Of a stretch of 64,000 bases of DNA, positions 1 through 9,438 are shown in pieces (position 1 is the stretch's first letter; the number at the start of each line of letters is the position of its first letter). The position numbers were made by a program, and so were the translations under genes. This DNA is from Chitinophagaceae bacterium UBA7600 (GTDB lineage Bacteria; Bacteroidota; Bacteroidia; Chitinophagales; Chitinophagaceae): the NCBI GenBank assembly GCA_002478885.1, contig DLKC01000105.1, forward strand, positions 62,001 to 126,000, written 5' to 3'. The notes under the pieces were generated by a model. The model saw only the letters and a program-made list of their open reading frames with translations. It ran no database searches and was not told where the DNA came from.

Positions 1-2275
1 CGATATTGCTGGGATCATGCAGTGCAGAAACACTCATGAACATACATTCGTGACCTACTTCACTTGGCACCCATTCAAACGGGCCGACGATCTGTTCCGC
101 GCCGGAAGCGAGGTTCGAAGCAACCAGTTGGTTGGTGTCCATCGCCATCCAGTCATCGGGGTAAGTGAGCCCCACACCTGGTTTGGCATGGTAACCTTTC
201 ACCACAATATTGGTTGCGGTTTGTGTGCCCCTGTTTTTGATCTTTACCCAGGCATAGTTTGTCTGGCCAACGATGGGTTCTTCGTGCACACCTGAGCCGT
301 CGCCGGTGTTGTTGCGCCTGTTCCAGATATCTGTGCAGCTCCAGTGATTGGCAAGGAACTGGTATTCGCCATTCCTTCCGTCATTGATATAAACATCCAC
401 TGCCGGAGGGTTGCCTTCATGGGTGGCGTCAACACCGGAGGGGCGATAAAGCGCCTGCTTTTCAAAAGCCCAGCGGATCACTTTATAATAAGCACCGCCT
501 GCATAACTTTCTGCCGGGTTTAGGAAACTAAAGTTGCCTGCATCTGCATTTTCAAGCGCTGTTTCAAAGCCTGCCGGGTCAGAAGGGTTTGATGCCGGCG
601 TAAGTGTGCCAACTGCACGAACAATTAAGTACACCGCGATCTTTGAAGCAAGCTGCCTGCGGCTCAGGTCCCAATGATCACCACCGATAGAACGATAGAT
701 CCTGAACATAGTTGTCGACATGATCTGTTCGCTGCCATACCCGCCATCGTCCTGTGAACCACCCCAGCCCCAGCCAGCGGCGAGCGTTCTGTCGTGCCTC
801 CTCCGGCTTGATGGGCTGAATGTGTAGAAAGAGAATGGAAATGTTTCAAAGCGGTCAGGCGCATTGGAGTCGGGATCGTTTGTGATGACCGCGATGCTGT
901 CGCCAGCGCTATGGCAGAAACCAAAGTTAGGCCCGTCCACATGGTCCCATAATATACCATGGCCTCCAAGTTCATGCAGCACCACTTTAAAATCCACTGC
1001 AATGCCAACCGGGCTTGACGTGTCGGCCAGCGTAGCGAGCTCGAAGTCAACAAGGCCAATACCGTTACTGGCTGCGTTTCCGTTACAGGATGCATTTACT
1101 TCAATGCCATTGGCGGTACCAAAATGCCCGCGGTGGTCAATATGTACCGGGAAGGTCGTTCCATCAAAATAGGATGGAATATCAAAGCCCAGGTCGTGCA
1201 ACATTCTGAAGAACTTATCACAATGATAGTAAGCATTCACAGCAACAAAATTATTGGTGCGGCTGCCATAGTTAAAGTCGTAGGGGCTTCCTTCTGTTGG
1301 TGGTGCCACGGTTGGCGCTTCGTCATCGATCACCCGCACATATTCACCAGTCAGTGCCTGCTGTCCACCTGATGGTGCAACAAGCCCTGGTAAAGCCACA
1401 CTTACCCTCACGCCATCCAATGTGGCGGAGGAGGCGTTCGGGTTATTGCTGGTGCTTCCGCTGTCTGTAATCGGATCGCATTTAAATACCATACCCGATA
1501 ACAGGTTATCTGTGAGGGCGCGCAGGTAAAGTACGCTGTTTGTTTCCGCTTCTATCATGGCGCGCCAGTTGAGCTTTTTCTTGCCGGGCAATGAATAGGT
1601 GAACAATACTTCATGAACCACGTAAAATTCACCGTCTTTAATACTATCGGCAACAGGCGGCAGCGGTATGGTAAAATGTTCTTCGACGAAGCCCTGTTGC
1701 CTGTTCTTTTCCTGTTCATTTCCCGGGTGGTCGGTGTAACGTTTTGCGGCTTCGTATTTAAATATCACCAGCCTGTTTTCGTTGATCTTAAAATCGTTTT
1801 CTTCCCTGGTTCCCGGTATGCCCACCGCTCTGTAAAGCAGGTAAGGGTATGCGCCAGTGCCATTGCCGGCGACCTCAATTTTTGGTTTATGCACTTTCAT
1901 TGCCATTTGTGACGAGTTTGACGAACTCAGCACCTGTAAAGGCTCATCCTGCATCACAACGGTAAGTCCGGAGCGCCATACGGGTAAGCCATAGTAGGTT
2001 TGCGCATAGTCCACCACCGTGCTGTCGAGCATTTTCTTTATCCCCTTCAGTTTAAAGGATTCACCTTCGTCGGACATGGTGATGCCAACATTCTTATCCA
2101 GCTCTTTCAGCAGGTCGCTGTTAATGCGATACTCCCCTGCCGCTTCCTGTATGTACTCTTTGGCAAGTTGAAGCGGATTCTTTGTCTGTTTGCGAACGGG
2201 TGCCTGGTTATGATTTAAAATCCGCACCACGTTTTGGTCATCCCTGTAAGATGAAAAATTGAATTGTGTTTCCAT
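1..2275 (-). CDS. Putative zinc metallopeptidase, HEXXXH type (3' end outside window)
   Basis: A long open frame on the minus strand starts at an ATG at 2275 and stays open to the left edge (about 758 codons visible), so the C-terminus is missing. I translated it by hand and saw no stop. There is no obvious signal peptide; the N-terminus begins METQFNFSSYRDDQN. Residues 434-439 read HELGGH, an HEXXXH motif rather than the usual HEXXH, followed about 20 residues later by HSAGDSIA, which could supply the third zinc ligand. HEXXXH zinc sites are known from the M49 dipeptidyl-peptidase III family, but the rest does not look like M49. The segment near the left edge (IVVKGYHAKPG) resembles a CARDB/Ig-like fold. 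The peptidase role is inference from the motif. Confidence 0.72.
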   Translation of the reverse strand, partial: METQFNFSSYRDDQNVVRILNHNQAPVRKQTKNPLQLAKEYIQEAAGEYRINSDLLKELDKNVGITMSDEGESFKLKGIKKMLDSTVVDYAQTYYGLPVWRSGLTVVMQDEPLQVLSSSNSSQMAMKVHKPKIEVAGNGTGAYPYLLYRAVGIPGTREENDFKINENRLVIFKYEAAKRYTDHPGNEQEKNRQQGFVEEHFTIPLPPVADSIKDGEFYVVHEVLFTYSLPGKKKLNWRAMIEAETNSVLYLRALTDNLLSGMVFKCDPITDSGSTSNNPNASSATLDGVRVSVALPGLVAPSGGQQALTGEYVRVIDDEAPTVAPPTEGSPYDFNYGSRTNNFVAVNAYYHCDKFFRMLHDLGFDIPSYFDGTTFPVHIDHRGHFGTANGIEVNASCNGNAASNGIGLVDFELATLADTSSPVGIAVDFKVVLHELGGHGILWDHVDGPNFGFCHSAGDSIAVITNDPDSNAPDRFETFPFSFYTFSPSSRRRHDRTLAAGWGWGGSQDDGGYGSEQIMSTTMFRIYRSIGGDHWDLSRRQLASKIAVYLIVRAVGTLTPASNPSDPAGFETALENADAGNFSFLNPAESYAGGAYYKVIRWAFEKQALYRPSGVDATHEGNPPAVDVYINDGRNGEYQFLANHWSCTDIWNRRNNTGDGSGVHEEPIVGQTNYAWVKIKNRGTQTATNIVVKGYHAKPGVGLTYPDDWMAMDTNQLVASNLASGAEQIVGPFEWVPSEVGHECMFMSVSALHDPSNI

Positions 2276-2871
2276 GGTTATATAGTTTTTAATTTTGACT
2301 GTTTGGAGCTGTTAACCGCAATGGCACAGCTTTCTTTGATCGTTTGGTAAAAATAAGTGCGTGAAAAGGCGGTTTCAGCAGTAGATTTACGTCTTTACTA
2401 CCGATCGAATACGCATTACCGCCGGGAAAGTTCACGCCCATACAGCAACAACCGGGCTAGCCAGGGCAGCAGCATCTTGCCATCCCCCATGGCTGCAGCC
2501 GTAATGGCGACCACCTATTTTGCGCTTTTAATACGGCTTATCTACCGGGTATCTACCAGTTAACCCTTAATGGCAGGTGAGGCGGTGGTCAATCGTGAAT
2601 GGTCAATAAGAACTTGAAGCGGGAACAGCAATGGTGAATGATCAATGGCCAATGAGGGACAGGAGAGGTGAATCGTGAATGGTCGGTTGGAACACCAGAT
2701 GTGAGCCAGGAGACGGCAGGTATAAGATGACAGACGTTGGGGGAAACGACTTTTAAAATACTGGAAATTATTTAAGGTGCTTTAAACAAAGCGGTTACAA
2801 AACCTTTTATCATTTTAAGAAAGGCTTTTGTATTAATTCATTTATCTTACCAGCCGTTTAAATCTTACAAA
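2276..2871. other. Intergenic region with degenerate short repeats
   Basis: This is a 600-base spacer between two divergently oriented genes. From 2588 to 2690 it holds a low-complexity tract built from variations of gtgaatggtcaat and gtgaatgatcaatgg. Around 2538-2560 there are two copies of tatctacc, similar to the complement of the 11-bp tandem unit at 36700-36754. No convincing ORF or RNA gene was seen. Promoters for both flanking genes must lie here, but no clear TTTG/TAnnTTTG pair stood out. Confidence 0.5.
2588..2690. repeat. Degenerate gtgaatgGTCAAT tract
   Basis: Imperfect repetitions of gtgaatggtcaat, gtgaatgatcaatgg and gtgaatggtcgg occur within about 100 bases. A comparable tract in the other spirit (gtctcaggtctcaaatc, cgtctccc) lies near 36815-36895, and cgtgagacgtgagag lies near 31872. 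The function is unknown. Confidence 0.5.
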
Positions 2872-5466
2872 ATGAAAAGAAAAGTTATCGTATTTATGCT
2901 TGCCGCAGGCATGCCGTGCATGACTTTGTTTGCCCAGAAAAAGACAGAGGCTGCAGCGGTAAAACCGGCGACAGACACCGCGAAACCCGCTCCTAAAAAA
3001 ACGAACAGTATTGAAGACAAAACCAAAGGCGCCCACAAAAAAGAGGGCCTTTTTACGCTTTTCCAGGATACGGTTTCGGGAAGTGTGCAGTTGTACCTGA
3101 GGAAGGACCAACTTGATAAGGAGTTTATCTACCAGAGTTTTTCCATCAGCGGGCCTACATCGCTGTTCCTGAACCAGAGCATGCACCGCTCTAACCTTGT
3201 ATTCCAGGTGAAGAAGGCTTTTGACAAGCTGGAATTTTCGATGGTGAACACTGATTTTTACTACGACAAAAATAACCCCATCAGTAAGACAGCCAATGTT
3301 GACAAACCCGAAGCTGTTTTTTATTCAGATAAGATACAGGCAGAAGATTCCACCGGCTACCTTGTAAACGCTGACGGTCTTTTTATCAGCGATAAGCTTG
3401 ACCCGGTAAAGCCTGTTGTTGCCCCGGGACCTTTCTCGTTCATGTTCTTTAACCTAGGCGGGCTTAACCCCACCAAATCGAAATATGCAGAGATAAGATC
3501 GTTCCCCAATAACACCGATGTGGTGGTTGACCTTGCTTATGATAACCCCAATGCGTTGGTAAGCGGGGGTGCAGACATTACTGATCCCCGTTATGTGCGG
3601 GTAAGAATGCAGCATAGTTTTATCGAGATGCCAAAAAATACCTACCAGCCGCGCAAAGATGACCCGCGGGTGGGTTTTTTTATGGAGCAACGCAACGACC
3701 AGACGAGCATAAGCCCGGTTCCGTATAAAGATGTGATCCACCGCTGGAACCTGGTGAAGAAAGATCCAACGGCCGCAGTAAGTGAACCTGTTGAACCTAT
3801 CGTTTTCTGGGTAGAGAATACCACCCCATATGAGTACCGCCAGACCATCATCGATGCCGGTTTAAAATGGAACGAGGCTTTTGAAAAAGCCGGCTTCAAA
3901 AATGCTGTGCAGATGCGTATTATGCCGGATACCGCTACCTGGGACCCTGCCGATATCCGTTATAATGTTATCCGTTGGGTTTCTTCCGCATCACCTTCCT
4001 ATGGCGCTATCGGGCCCAGCTTTGTTAACCCCCGTACCGGCCAGATCCTTGGCGCCGATATTACCGTTGAGTGGTTCTCCGGCAGCGCAACACCTATCTA
4101 CGATGAACTGTACGGCGGCCCTGCAGGTGCGAATGAGCAGAATATGAAAAATGCATTCCTGCATCCGCAGGAAGTAACAGGTGAAGCGGGCAATTTTAGT
4201 GCATGCACACTCGGCAATGAAATGAAATCACAATTCAGTGCAGGCCTTACCACGCTTGAAATTGCAGGTGCTGATACCAAAGAGATCTCCGAGATGCACA
4301 AAGAGTTTCTTACCTACCTGATCATGCATGAAATGGGGCATACGCTTGGCCTTAACCATAACATGAAGGCCAGCCAGATGCTTTCACCTGCAGAGATCAA
4401 CAACAAAGACATCACCAGGAAATCGGGGCTTATCGGTTCGGTAATGGATTATCCTGCCATCAATATCTCCAGCGACAGGAGCAAGCAGGGTGACTACTAT
4501 ACGACCAAGGCCGGCCCTTATGACCTCTGGGCCATCGAATACGGTTATTCCATCTTCGACAGCAGCGCAGAAAACACAGAACTGAATAAGATCTTATCGC
4601 GCAGCAACGATCCCAAACTCGCCTTTGGCAATGATGGCGACGACATGCGTTCCCCTGGTAAAGCCATCGACCCCCGTGTGAATGTAAATGACCTTACCAA
4701 TGATGCCGTGGCCTATGCAGAGGACCGTCTTAAACTGGTAAACAGCCTGATGGGCAAGCTTGTTGACAAGTATTCAAAGCCTGGCCAATCTTATGCCGAA
4801 TTAAGGGCCAGGTATGGAACGCTCAACAACCAGCGCATCAACATGGTCTCTGCCGTAAGCCGTTATATCGGTGGTGTGTATATCGACAGGAGTTTCCCTG
4901 ATCAGCATTCCGGCAACAAGCCATATACACCGGTTCCTGCAGCATTGCAGAAAAAAGCGATGGATGTGCTTGCCAGGTATGTTTTTGCACCTAACGCTTT
5001 TGATGCAGATGCACAACTGGCACCATACCTGCAATGGCAACGTCGTGGTTTTAACCAACCCGCTTCAGGCGAAGATTATAAGATGACCAGCGTGGTACTG
5101 ATGCAACAAATTAACCCGCTGATGCAGATACTTCACCCCAATACGCTGATGCGTGTAACCAATACCAGGTTGTATGGCAACACCTACAGCGTAGCGGATA
5201 TCATGAACGACCTGACCAAGGCCATCTTCGATGCAGACCTTAACGGCAATGTGAACGTATACCGGCAGAACCTGCAGACTACGTTTGTAGAAGGTACGAT
5301 CTCCCTGCTCGATGGTTTTTCTGATGACATCTCCAAATCAGCAGCCAGGGCAACGCTTAAAAAAATAAAGGCCAAACTGGCAACAGCCGTTTCTACCAAC
5401 GAAGAGACCAAGGCGCACCGCGCCAACCTGCTCTTCCTGATCGACGAGGCAACAACTATTAAATAA
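2872..5466 (+). CDS. Secreted zinc-dependent metalloprotease (DUF5117/DUF5118/DUF4953-type)
   Basis: This 864-residue protein has a signal peptide (about residues 1-22, ending FAQ). Residues 486-496 read HEMGHTLGLNH, the complete metzincin zinc site HEXXHXXGXXH with H486, E487, H490 and H496. The layout fits the large Bacteroidota family annotated as zinc-dependent metalloprotease: N-terminal DUF5118/DUF5117-like part, then the catalytic DUF4953-like part, then a helical C-terminus. It includes the typical VMDYPA methionine-turn region after the zinc site. It probably acts in the periplasm or outside the cell; its substrate is unknown. The gene stands alone, in the opposite direction to the HEXXXH gene on its left, and ends in a strong intrinsic terminator 17 bases after the stop. 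Confidence 0.93.
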   Translation: MKRKVIVFMLAAGMPCMTLFAQKKTEAAAVKPATDTAKPAPKKTNSIEDKTKGAHKKEGLFTLFQDTVSGSVQLYLRKDQLDKEFIYQSFSISGPTSLFLNQSMHRSNLVFQVKKAFDKLEFSMVNTDFYYDKNNPISKTANVDKPEAVFYSDKIQAEDSTGYLVNADGLFISDKLDPVKPVVAPGPFSFMFFNLGGLNPTKSKYAEIRSFPNNTDVVVDLAYDNPNALVSGGADITDPRYVRVRMQHSFIEMPKNTYQPRKDDPRVGFFMEQRNDQTSISPVPYKDVIHRWNLVKKDPTAAVSEPVEPIVFWVENTTPYEYRQTIIDAGLKWNEAFEKAGFKNAVQMRIMPDTATWDPADIRYNVIRWVSSASPSYGAIGPSFVNPRTGQILGADITVEWFSGSATPIYDELYGGPAGANEQNMKNAFLHPQEVTGEAGNFSACTLGNEMKSQFSAGLTTLEIAGADTKEISEMHKEFLTYLIMHEMGHTLGLNHNMKASQMLSPAEINNKDITRKSGLIGSVMDYPAINISSDRSKQGDYYTTKAGPYDLWAIEYGYSIFDSSAENTELNKILSRSNDPKLAFGNDGDDMRSPGKAIDPRVNVNDLTNDAVAYAEDRLKLVNSLMGKLVDKYSKPGQSYAELRARYGTLNNQRINMVSAVSRYIGGVYIDRSFPDQHSGNKPYTPVPAALQKKAMDVLARYVFAPNAFDADAQLAPYLQWQRRGFNQPASGEDYKMTSVVLMQQINPLMQILHPNTLMRVTNTRLYGNTYSVADIMNDLTKAIFDADLNGNVNVYRQNLQTTFVEGTISLLDGFSDDISKSAARATLKKIKAKLATAVSTNEETKAHRANLLFLIDEATTIK

Positions 5467-5482
5467 CAGTGATACTTTTTAT

Positions 5483-5513
5483 AAAAAAGGCGGGACCTGT
5501 TCCCGCCTTTTTT
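5483..5513 (+). terminator. Intrinsic terminator of the metalloprotease gene
   Basis: A perfect stem AGGCGGGA/TCCCGCCT with loop cctgt is followed by six T residues, and the A-rich left arm pairs with the T tract. It begins 17 bases after the stop codon at 5466. Confidence 0.93.
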
Positions 5514-5561
5514 ATGTACCTGTTTTAAAACAGTTTTTCTTTGCCCGGCTTTGCGACCGAT

Positions 5562-5593
5562 GGGCATCCCTGTTGCGTCGCACTCTTGTACTG
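5562..5593 (-). repeat. Dispersed boundary repeat, reverse copy
   Basis: Contains GTTGCGTCGCACTCTTGTAC preceded by gggcatccct. It is the complement of the forward core ACAAGAGTGCGACGCAAC seen elsewhere in the window. It lies about 95 bases after the metalloprotease stop, between that gene's terminator and the converging terminator of the next gene. Confidence 0.85.
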
Positions 5594-5658
5594 TTAGCCC
5601 GGAAGGCTGCAAAAACGACAGCACATTACGGTTACCCATCTCCCGGTTAACCCTTGGC

Positions 5659-5692
5659 CAAAAAAAGGGCCGCTTCAAAGAATGAAACGGCC
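5659..5692 (-). terminator. Intrinsic terminator of the minus-strand PepSY-like gene
   Basis: On the minus strand the stem GGCCGTTTC/GAAGCGGCC (one mismatch) with loop attcttt is followed by CTTTTTTT. It sits 28 bases past the stop of the gene ending at 5720 and faces the plus-strand terminator at 5483-5513. Confidence 0.85.
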
Positions 5693-5719
5693 GGCATATA
5701 TAAAACTCCCGTAACCTGC

Positions 5720-6196
5720 TTAGTCATGCTCCACTTTCAGTTGTGAACCATCGGCTGTATAAGTGGCTTCCCATTGAACGGCGCCACGCATAAAGTGTGC
5801 TTTCCATGAACCATCACTATTCAGCTTCCATTCAAATACATTGTCAGCCGGAAAAGCATTCCTGAATGCTGTAAGCACAGCCGAAGGCACAGCGCCGTCG
5901 GTGCATATTACGGAGTGGGATGATTCGTGCCCGTTATCGTCGAATTCCGCTTCGTGGCGTTCATTCTCCTGATTGAACTCCACCTCAAAAGCGTGTTCGC
6001 CTTTCTTATGCCATTCTACTTCGGTGGAGCCGGCAAAACTGCTGTTAAAACTACTTACTACAACGTCGGGTACGCTGCTTGCTGCTATTACTGTTGTAGT
6101 GCCTCCGGTGCTGCCTGTGCCCGGTGTTGCTGCCTGTTTCTGGCAGGAGAATAAACTTGCTGACGCGATCAAAAGCATCCATATTTTGCTTTTCAT
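5720..6196 (-). CDS. PepSY-like-domain lipoprotein
   Basis: A small exported lipoprotein of 158 residues. The frame can be opened two codons earlier at a GTG (6202), but the ATG at 6196 (MKSKIWMLL) gives a normal signal peptide with lipobox SLFSC, so I chose it. After a Thr/Gly-rich linker come two copies of a roughly 60-residue module: a VPxxVxxxFxxxF start, then an alternating strand pattern with EWH/FEVEF and EWK/KAHF. This is typical of the PepSY-like, BLIP-type fold (DUF2874 family) common in Bacteroidota. Members are periplasmic; their ligand is unknown. The gene is monocistronic with a clear terminator. Confidence 0.85.
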   Translation of the reverse strand: MKSKIWMLLIASASLFSCQKQAATPGTGSTGGTTTVIAASSVPDVVVSSFNSSFAGSTEVEWHKKGEHAFEVEFNQENERHEAEFDDNGHESSHSVICTDGAVPSAVLTAFRNAFPADNVFEWKLNSDGSWKAHFMRGAVQWEATYTADGSQLKVEHD

Positions 6197-6390
6197 ACTC
6201 ACTTGATTTTTTTGGTAAAAAGATGACTGTTATAATTATTGGTTGCAGCAGTACAACAGGATGTAACCGGGAAAGAAAAAAAGCTGAAAATATTTTTTGA
6301 ATGCAGGTGCCGTATGATCCAGGCAAAGCATTCGCTTTTTTCCGGTTACTTACAAGCGACGTTGCATTTGTTGGCCGCGCCATCTTGTTG

Positions 6391-6421
6391 CAGTACAAGT
6401 GTGCGACGCAACCGCAGCCGG
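6391..6421 (+). repeat. Dispersed boundary repeat, forward copy
   Basis: Contains GTACAAGTGTGCGACGCAAC followed by cgcagccgg. It is the only forward copy not placed directly before a plus-strand gene; it lies about 195 bases upstream of the minus-strand PepSY-like gene, so relative to that gene its orientation is reversed. Confidence 0.8.
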
Positions 6422-6615
6422 ATAGCATTGGCACAGCCGGGCAAAAACCCCAGGAACATAATACCCCTGCAGCCGTTACGCCTTATTCCGGGCTTTGCTA
6501 TTTTGATGAGTCATTTTTTTGTATCTTACGTATAGCGCCAGTACTTTTTCCCAAACTACTCCGAAATATTTTTCACCGGAAAAAGCGCAACCAATCTACC
6601 GGATGCGCAACGCTG

Positions 6616-6677
6616 TACTACCGAAGGATGAATGGAAGTATAACGGCCTCAATATACCTGAGGTATTACTCAGGTAT
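6616..6677 (+). repeat. 62-bp island-border repeat, left copy
   Basis: This 62-base segment, starting TACTACCGAAGGATGA and ending ATTACTCAGGTAT, matches the complement of 36911-36972 at roughly 52 of 62 positions by my hand alignment. The two copies are inverted and enclose the accessory region. A further caggtatt follows directly. Confidence 0.8.
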
Positions 6678-7030
6678 GGCTCAGGTATTGCGGCGGCATT
6701 GCGCCGTGTGTGATGCTGGGTGGGTGGTAATTGATCAATGGGAACGGGCAACGGGAATGTGATGAGGAAGTAGCTATTGAGGAAAGGTCAGCGGACACGC
6801 GCCCATGCCGGAGACTTGCAGCATTTAGATTGAAGCGATATGATCAATTATTAACAGCTTGTGTTCCCTGACAAGTATCGAATAGCCAACTGATCCGGGA
6901 TATTGAACATTTGTAATTATCTTCCACCTGTGTTTTCCATTAAGCATTTGTACAATTGCGATGCCATGGCGAATAAGTGAATGTTGGCAGCAATATTAAC
7001 GCGACACCCTACCATCACTAAACAGACCAC

Positions 7031-8494
7031 ATGAGAAGGACGATTTTTATTTTTTTAGCAAGCCTGGCAACAACAGCGCATGGTCAGAATCTTTTCCCTG
7101 TTAAGTTAGACAATTGTAAAACTGACAGATTTTGTCTTGACTGTGGCGATACTAAAGCAGGCTTTGCGCAACAGGATTTTTCTGAGCTCCTAGATAAGCT
7201 AAATAAAGAACTGAATGTGGAAGGCATAAAGGGTGTGGTAAAATTCCAGGTGCTTGTTGACAAGAAAGGAAGAGCCTGTGTACTCAGCCATACTGACCAA
7301 TCAAACAATCCTATCACGTTAAAAATAATTGATGAATTAAACAGGTTCAAAAAATGGACGCCTGCCATAACCGGCGGTAAAGAAGAAGATAAATCATCCA
7401 TTAATTTGAGTTTTTCGATTGCTGACAATAAAATTTCAGGACAAATTGAAAGAGTTGACATGGCGGCTTTCAAAAAATCATTTGATAGTCCAAGAAGCCC
7501 CGAAATTTTTAATACGACTTATACTTATAAAAATGAACACCTGAAAAATTATGCAATAACTGTTTGGAATTCGAAAAACTCTAACCTCCCAAATAACATG
7601 AATGATCAAATTACCATAGACAAAAATGGTTTGATCTGGCTGACGGTGGACGAAGGTTTGGTAACATTTGATGGCAAAACATTTACAAATGCAGAGCAAA
7701 ACATTACAGGCAAAGGAAAATATTTTAACTACTATGCGCTGGCCACGGATAATCACAACATCAAGTGGGTCTATGGGCAAAAGAACATCTACAGCTTTGA
7801 CAATGCAAAATGGACCAGGTATGACTCTGCTGAAATTGGCATTGATGGGGCATATGAAATTATCAACAACCCAAAAACAGGCGAGGTATTTTTCTGCTCT
7901 GACGAAGGTTTGACAACATTTAAAGACGGGCAATGGTCGAACATAAATAAAAGTAAACTACAAGATTTGCCCTCCAACAGGGTGGCATATGCAAAGAGAG
8001 ATTCAAAAAACAGGATCTGGATCGGGACTTTCAGCGGTTCGGCAATGATAGATGAGCAGGGTAATGTCAGCAACTTTGAAAACACAAAGACCGTTTTAAA
8101 AGGCAAGTGTATTACATCGATGGACGAAGACGAGGACGGCAACCTCTTTTTCACCCTTTACGAGTTTGACAGAAAAGAAAAGGGAAAAGTAAATACTGAT
8201 GAAGGAATTGTGATTCGTTATGCTGATGGGACTTTCAAACAATTTACAACTGACAATTCGGGTATGCCGTTTAATCATGCCACTTGTGTCTTGTACGACA
8301 GCAATGAAAAAATTCTTTGGATCGCTACCGACAGAGCGGGGTTAGTGCGGTTTGACCTGAAAGATAACTGGGAAAACTATCACAATGAAAACTCAGCCAT
8401 CCCCACTTCTTACATTTCTACCATGACATTTGACGATAAAGGCAATTTGTACCTGGCCACCAGGCAGGGGCTGGTTAGGATTGAAAAGAAATAA
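7031..8494 (+). CDS. Secreted TonB-C-like plus two-component-type propeller protein
   Basis: This 487-residue protein has a signal peptide (about residues 1-18, ending AHGQ). Residues about 40-135 look like a TonB C-terminal/energy-transducer fold: GVVKFQVLVDKKGRACV, then a conserved W at the end (KKWTPA). From about residue 190 come repeats of the pattern ITIDKNGLIWLTVDEGLVTFDG, KRDSKNRIWIGTFSG and DDKGNLYLATRQGLVRI. These are the blades of the regulator-propeller (Reg_prop) family, normally found as periplasmic sensor domains of hybrid two-component systems. Here no kinase or membrane segment follows, so it is a free propeller. The ligand is unknown. The next gene starts 41 bases on and may be co-transcribed. 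Confidence 0.8.
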   Translation: MRRTIFIFLASLATTAHGQNLFPVKLDNCKTDRFCLDCGDTKAGFAQQDFSELLDKLNKELNVEGIKGVVKFQVLVDKKGRACVLSHTDQSNNPITLKIIDELNRFKKWTPAITGGKEEDKSSINLSFSIADNKISGQIERVDMAAFKKSFDSPRSPEIFNTTYTYKNEHLKNYAITVWNSKNSNLPNNMNDQITIDKNGLIWLTVDEGLVTFDGKTFTNAEQNITGKGKYFNYYALATDNHNIKWVYGQKNIYSFDNAKWTRYDSAEIGIDGAYEIINNPKTGEVFFCSDEGLTTFKDGQWSNINKSKLQDLPSNRVAYAKRDSKNRIWIGTFSGSAMIDEQGNVSNFENTKTVLKGKCITSMDEDEDGNLFFTLYEFDRKEKGKVNTDEGIVIRYADGTFKQFTTDNSGMPFNHATCVLYDSNEKILWIATDRAGLVRFDLKDNWENYHNENSAIPTSYISTMTFDDKGNLYLATRQGLVRIEKK

Positions 8495-8535
8495 ACCGGA
8501 TACTTCAACATTTCTGCAATTCAAGCAATAAATCT

Positions 8536-9012
8536 ATGCAATCAAAAAAGATCATCCTTTTCATCCTTACCGTTTCTTTGACAACATTTTTGCAGGCACA
8601 GCAGGGATTTACAAAAGACCAGCAAGAAGTGCAGCAGGCGGTCATAAGCATGTTTGAGTCTTTGTCAAACCGGGATGCTGCAGGTTTAAGAGCCCATTGT
8701 ACTGTGGATATTAGCTTGTACGAATATGGCCAGGCGTGGAATATTGATACTTTGATAAACAAGGCAATCACTATGAATACGGCTGCTGATTTTAAGCGTA
8801 ACAATAGTTTTGATTTTATTACTACGGAAGTTGCTAAAAATACCTCATGGGCAACCTACAGGCTTAATTCAGCCATTACCAGGGACGGCAAACAGGTAAC
8901 CATGGAATGGCTGGAAACAGTCTTTTTAGAAAAACAAAAAAAACAATGGAAAGTGAGGCACATCCATTCTACGCTCATCACGCGGGCCACCCTGCCGGCC
9001 CCCGGCCATTAA
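8536..9012 (+). CDS. Secreted NTF2/SnoaL-like protein
   Basis: A protein of 158 residues with a signal peptide (about 1-21, ending LQAQ). The rest fits the NTF2-like fold: VQQAVISMFESLSNRDAAGL at the start, then AHCTVDISLYEYG, and an end strand WKVRHIHSTLI. Family members bind small molecules or act as simple enzymes; nothing identifies a substrate here. The gene follows the propeller gene by 41 bases in the same direction, so the two may form an operon. Confidence 0.75.
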   Translation: MQSKKIILFILTVSLTTFLQAQQGFTKDQQEVQQAVISMFESLSNRDAAGLRAHCTVDISLYEYGQAWNIDTLINKAITMNTAADFKRNNSFDFITTEVAKNTSWATYRLNSAITRDGKQVTMEWLETVFLEKQKKQWKVRHIHSTLITRATLPAPGH

Positions 9013-9438
9013 TTCGCCCCCAGGCTGTTGGAGCTGTATGTTGCTTTTGGCTTTCCGGTTGGCTGATTTCAGCCCATTTGTTTTGTTGGTGCCTGATATA
9101 GCGACTTTGGTACGTGGCTCGGCATTAATTCCAGCACAGCGGTTTCGAACTTATCTTCGGCATTTTTGATAATGCTTAAGCAATTTCAAGGAACAATAAG
9201 GCACAGGCCAGGAGACCTGCGCCAAACAAGAGCGCGTCACGGGCCGGGCAGCAAAACCTGCACGCATCTGTGCCGTCTTTCACCGACTACCCCGGCAAGC
9301 ACTTTCGCAAGGACCAATTTGGTTATCAGTTTTTCGTTTGTTAACTTAGTTGGGGTGGCCGGAGGACCCGGCAACAAAATTTCTTTCCTGCGCCAAGGCG
9401 ATAATGTGAGCTGCTATTTTTAAACAAGTTCTATTGAA
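9013..9438. other. Spacer carrying repeat I
   Basis: 426 bases without a supported gene. From about 9065 to 9260 the sequence matches 21020-21225 (repeat I). The 85-codon open frame at 9166 runs through this repeat and is not credible as a gene. Near 9355 there is a GC-rich stretch (ggtggccggaggacccggc) without a clear stem. Confidence 0.6.
9065..9260 (+). repeat. Repeat I, copy 1
   Basis: Shares GATTTCAGCCCATTT at its start, then CATTTTTGATaATG, CTTAAGCAATTTCAAG and CTGCGCCAAACAA in the same order with copy 2 at 21020-21225. The flanking genes are unrelated. Confidence 0.85.

Larger units (their letters stand above)
6197..7030. other. Intergenic region at the left border of the accessory region
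   Basis: This is 830 bases without a convincing gene. It contains a forward boundary repeat (6391-6421), the left copy of a 62-bp inverted repeat (6616-6677), and a repetitive A/G-rich stretch with gatcaatgggaacgggcaacggg near 6732-6760. Several open frames cross it, but they have no recognisable protein pattern and their codons run through the repeats. Confidence 0.55.

Noticed and set aside
664..1095. 143-codon minus-strand frame and several plus-strand frames in 17-2218
   Set aside because: All are shadows of the long partial minus-strand gene 1-2275, which has no stop and codes for a coherent protein with a metal motif.
2357..2563. 68-codon open frame in the left spacer
   Set aside because: Short, no recognisable domain, and located in a region of short degenerate repeats.
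6239..6762. Overlapping open frames of 64-153 codons
   Set aside because: They run through the boundary repeat and the 62-bp border repeat and have no protein-like composition.
9166..9423. 85-codon open frame in a spacer
   Set aside because: It lies within repeat I, a non-coding repeat also present at 21020 without a matching frame.
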